From assembly GCF_023612095.1 (NCBI RefSeq), contig NZ_CP086235.1, forward strand, positions 3,607,501 to 3,671,500: DNA of 64,000 nt. Direction: 5' to 3'. Source of the stretch: Cytobacillus firmus (GTDB taxonomy: Bacteria > Bacillota > Bacilli > Bacillales > Cytobacillaceae). Below the pieces are notes generated by a model. It was given only the letters and a program-made list of their open reading frames with translations. It was not told where the DNA came from and ran no database searches. The translations under genes and the position numbers were made by a program. Shown in pieces: positions 63,338 to 64,000 of this stretch (its first letter is position 1; each line of letters begins with the position of its first letter).

Positions 63338-64000
63338 TTAAAATACACGCTCTTTAAACCCAGCCAGTTTCTCAAGTGAAGATTTATCGACATCACGATG
63401 AAGGCTGTTGCCGTGGGAATCCATTGTCACCACTGCGGTAAAGCCTTCAACCTTAAGGTGCCACATAGCTTCAGGAATGCCGAATTCCATCAGGTCCACA
63501 CCTTCAACAGACTTGATGCAATCTGCGTAATATTGTGCAGCCCCTCCGATTGCATTTAAGTAAACGCCGCCATGCTCCTGAAGTGCTGCCAATGTTTTCG
63601 GCCCCATACCGCCTTTTCCGATTACAGCACGGATGCCAAACTTTTTCATGATGTCACCCTGATATGGCTCCTCACGGATACTTGTAGTCGGACCGGCTGC
63701 TTTCACATGCCACTGGCCGTCTTCATCCTTCATCATAACCGGACCGCAGTGATAAATAACCTGTCCATTAAGGTCAACTGGAGCATCATGATCAATCAAG
63801 TGGTGGTGGATGGCGTCGCGTCCCGTGTACATCATGCCGTTGATTTGAACGACATCTCCGACCTTAAGACCGCGAATCTGTTCTTCCGTGATCGGCGCCT
63901 GCAAGGTCACAATGTTTGTTTTCTCTGCTGTTTCAGCAGCTGCCGCAGTCTCAAGCTCAGCTTCAGTTGCACCAAATTCGATGTGCTCGCCTTCCTGGTA
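63338..64000 (-). CDS. class I fumarate hydratase, C-terminal (beta) part, 5' end beyond window
   Basis: 220 residues are visible and the frame is open to the window edge, so the GTG at 63910 is internal. The C-terminal Fe-S hydro-lyase beta domain is complete: ITEEQIRGLKVGDVVQINGM, YTGRDAIHHHLIDHD, VIYHCGPVM, AAGPTTSIREEPY, IGKGGMGPKTLAALQ and a GMW-type tail with VTMDSHGNSLH. Upstream residues form an Ala/Glu/Thr-rich linker to the (unseen) 4Fe-4S alpha domain. It hydrates fumarate to malate in the TCA cycle; a tartrate dehydratase cannot be fully excluded. Confidence 0.9.
   Translation of the reverse strand, partial: YQEGEHIEFGATEAELETAAAAETAEKTNIVTLQAPITEEQIRGLKVGDVVQINGMMYTGRDAIHHHLIDHDAPVDLNGQVIYHCGPVMMKDEDGQWHVKAAGPTTSIREEPYQGDIMKKFGIRAVIGKGGMGPKTLAALQEHGGVYLNAIGGAAQYYADCIKSVEGVDLMEFGIPEAMWHLKVEGFTAVVTMDSHGNSLHRDVDKSSLEKLAGFKERVF

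Overview
The window is a stretch of chromosome from a low-GC, endospore-forming Gram-positive, almost certainly a Bacillaceae member. The evidence is the strong AGGAGGTGA-type ribosome binding sites, frequent TTG and GTG starts, two small acid-soluble spore protein genes (sspE, sspK), the germination deacetylase PdaA, and a gene neighbourhood (gsaB, ygaE, ygaD, ygaC, ygaB, sspE, fabL, yfhS, mutY, yfhP, yfhJ, sspK, yfhH, recX, yfhF, yfhE, yfhD) that matches the Bacillus subtilis ygaF-yfhD region. A Cytobacillus/Mesobacillus-type (B. firmus-like) genome is my inference; no rRNA or other strain marker is present.

Layout. 1-7.3 kb (+): the end of glutamate-1-semialdehyde aminomutase, a very large stand-alone glutamate synthase with an elaborate leader, and a YgaE-like membrane protein. 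7.3-13.4 kb (-): a five-gene oligopeptide/dipeptide ABC importer operon, interrupted by a hairpin-rich repeat. 13.6-25.3 kb: the conserved yga/yfh block with genes for an ABC exporter, nucleoside phosphatase, spore proteins, enoyl-ACP reductase, MutY, YfhP and RecX. 25.3-32.7 kb: a DoxX protein with two Rex-like operators, an M20 peptidase, a vWA protein, a heterodimeric ABC exporter and a glycerophosphodiesterase. 32.7-37.3 kb (-): a complete branched-chain amino acid importer (livJ-H-M-G-F order). 37.5-41.5 kb (+): a proline catabolism cluster putB-putP-putR. 41.5-57.5 kb: mixed single genes and short operons (YitT, a YerD-like glutamate synthase domain protein, a coupled pair of membrane proteins, HemY/CgoX, glutathione peroxidase-OhrR, SelO and others). 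57.4-64 kb (-): DUF1540, a dihydrouridine synthase, one isolated phage-type replication gene, RlmCD, a YfjP glycosylase, PdaA, and the C-terminal part of a class I fumarase running off the end.

The themes are nitrogen and amino-acid economy (peptide, branched-chain amino acid and proline uptake or degradation; two glutamate-synthase-type proteins), spore biology, DNA repair (MutY, RecX, YfjP) and redox or heme functions. I see no rRNA, tRNA, CRISPR array, transposase, prophage or defence island. The most unusual non-coding content is a mosaic, hairpin-built repeat present three times (9.3, 15.4 and 20.5 kb), whose copies differ by gain or loss of whole hairpin modules. Next are a structured spacer between the Shine-Dalgarno and start codon of the glutamate synthase gene, and a pair of near-consensus Rex operators in front of doxX.
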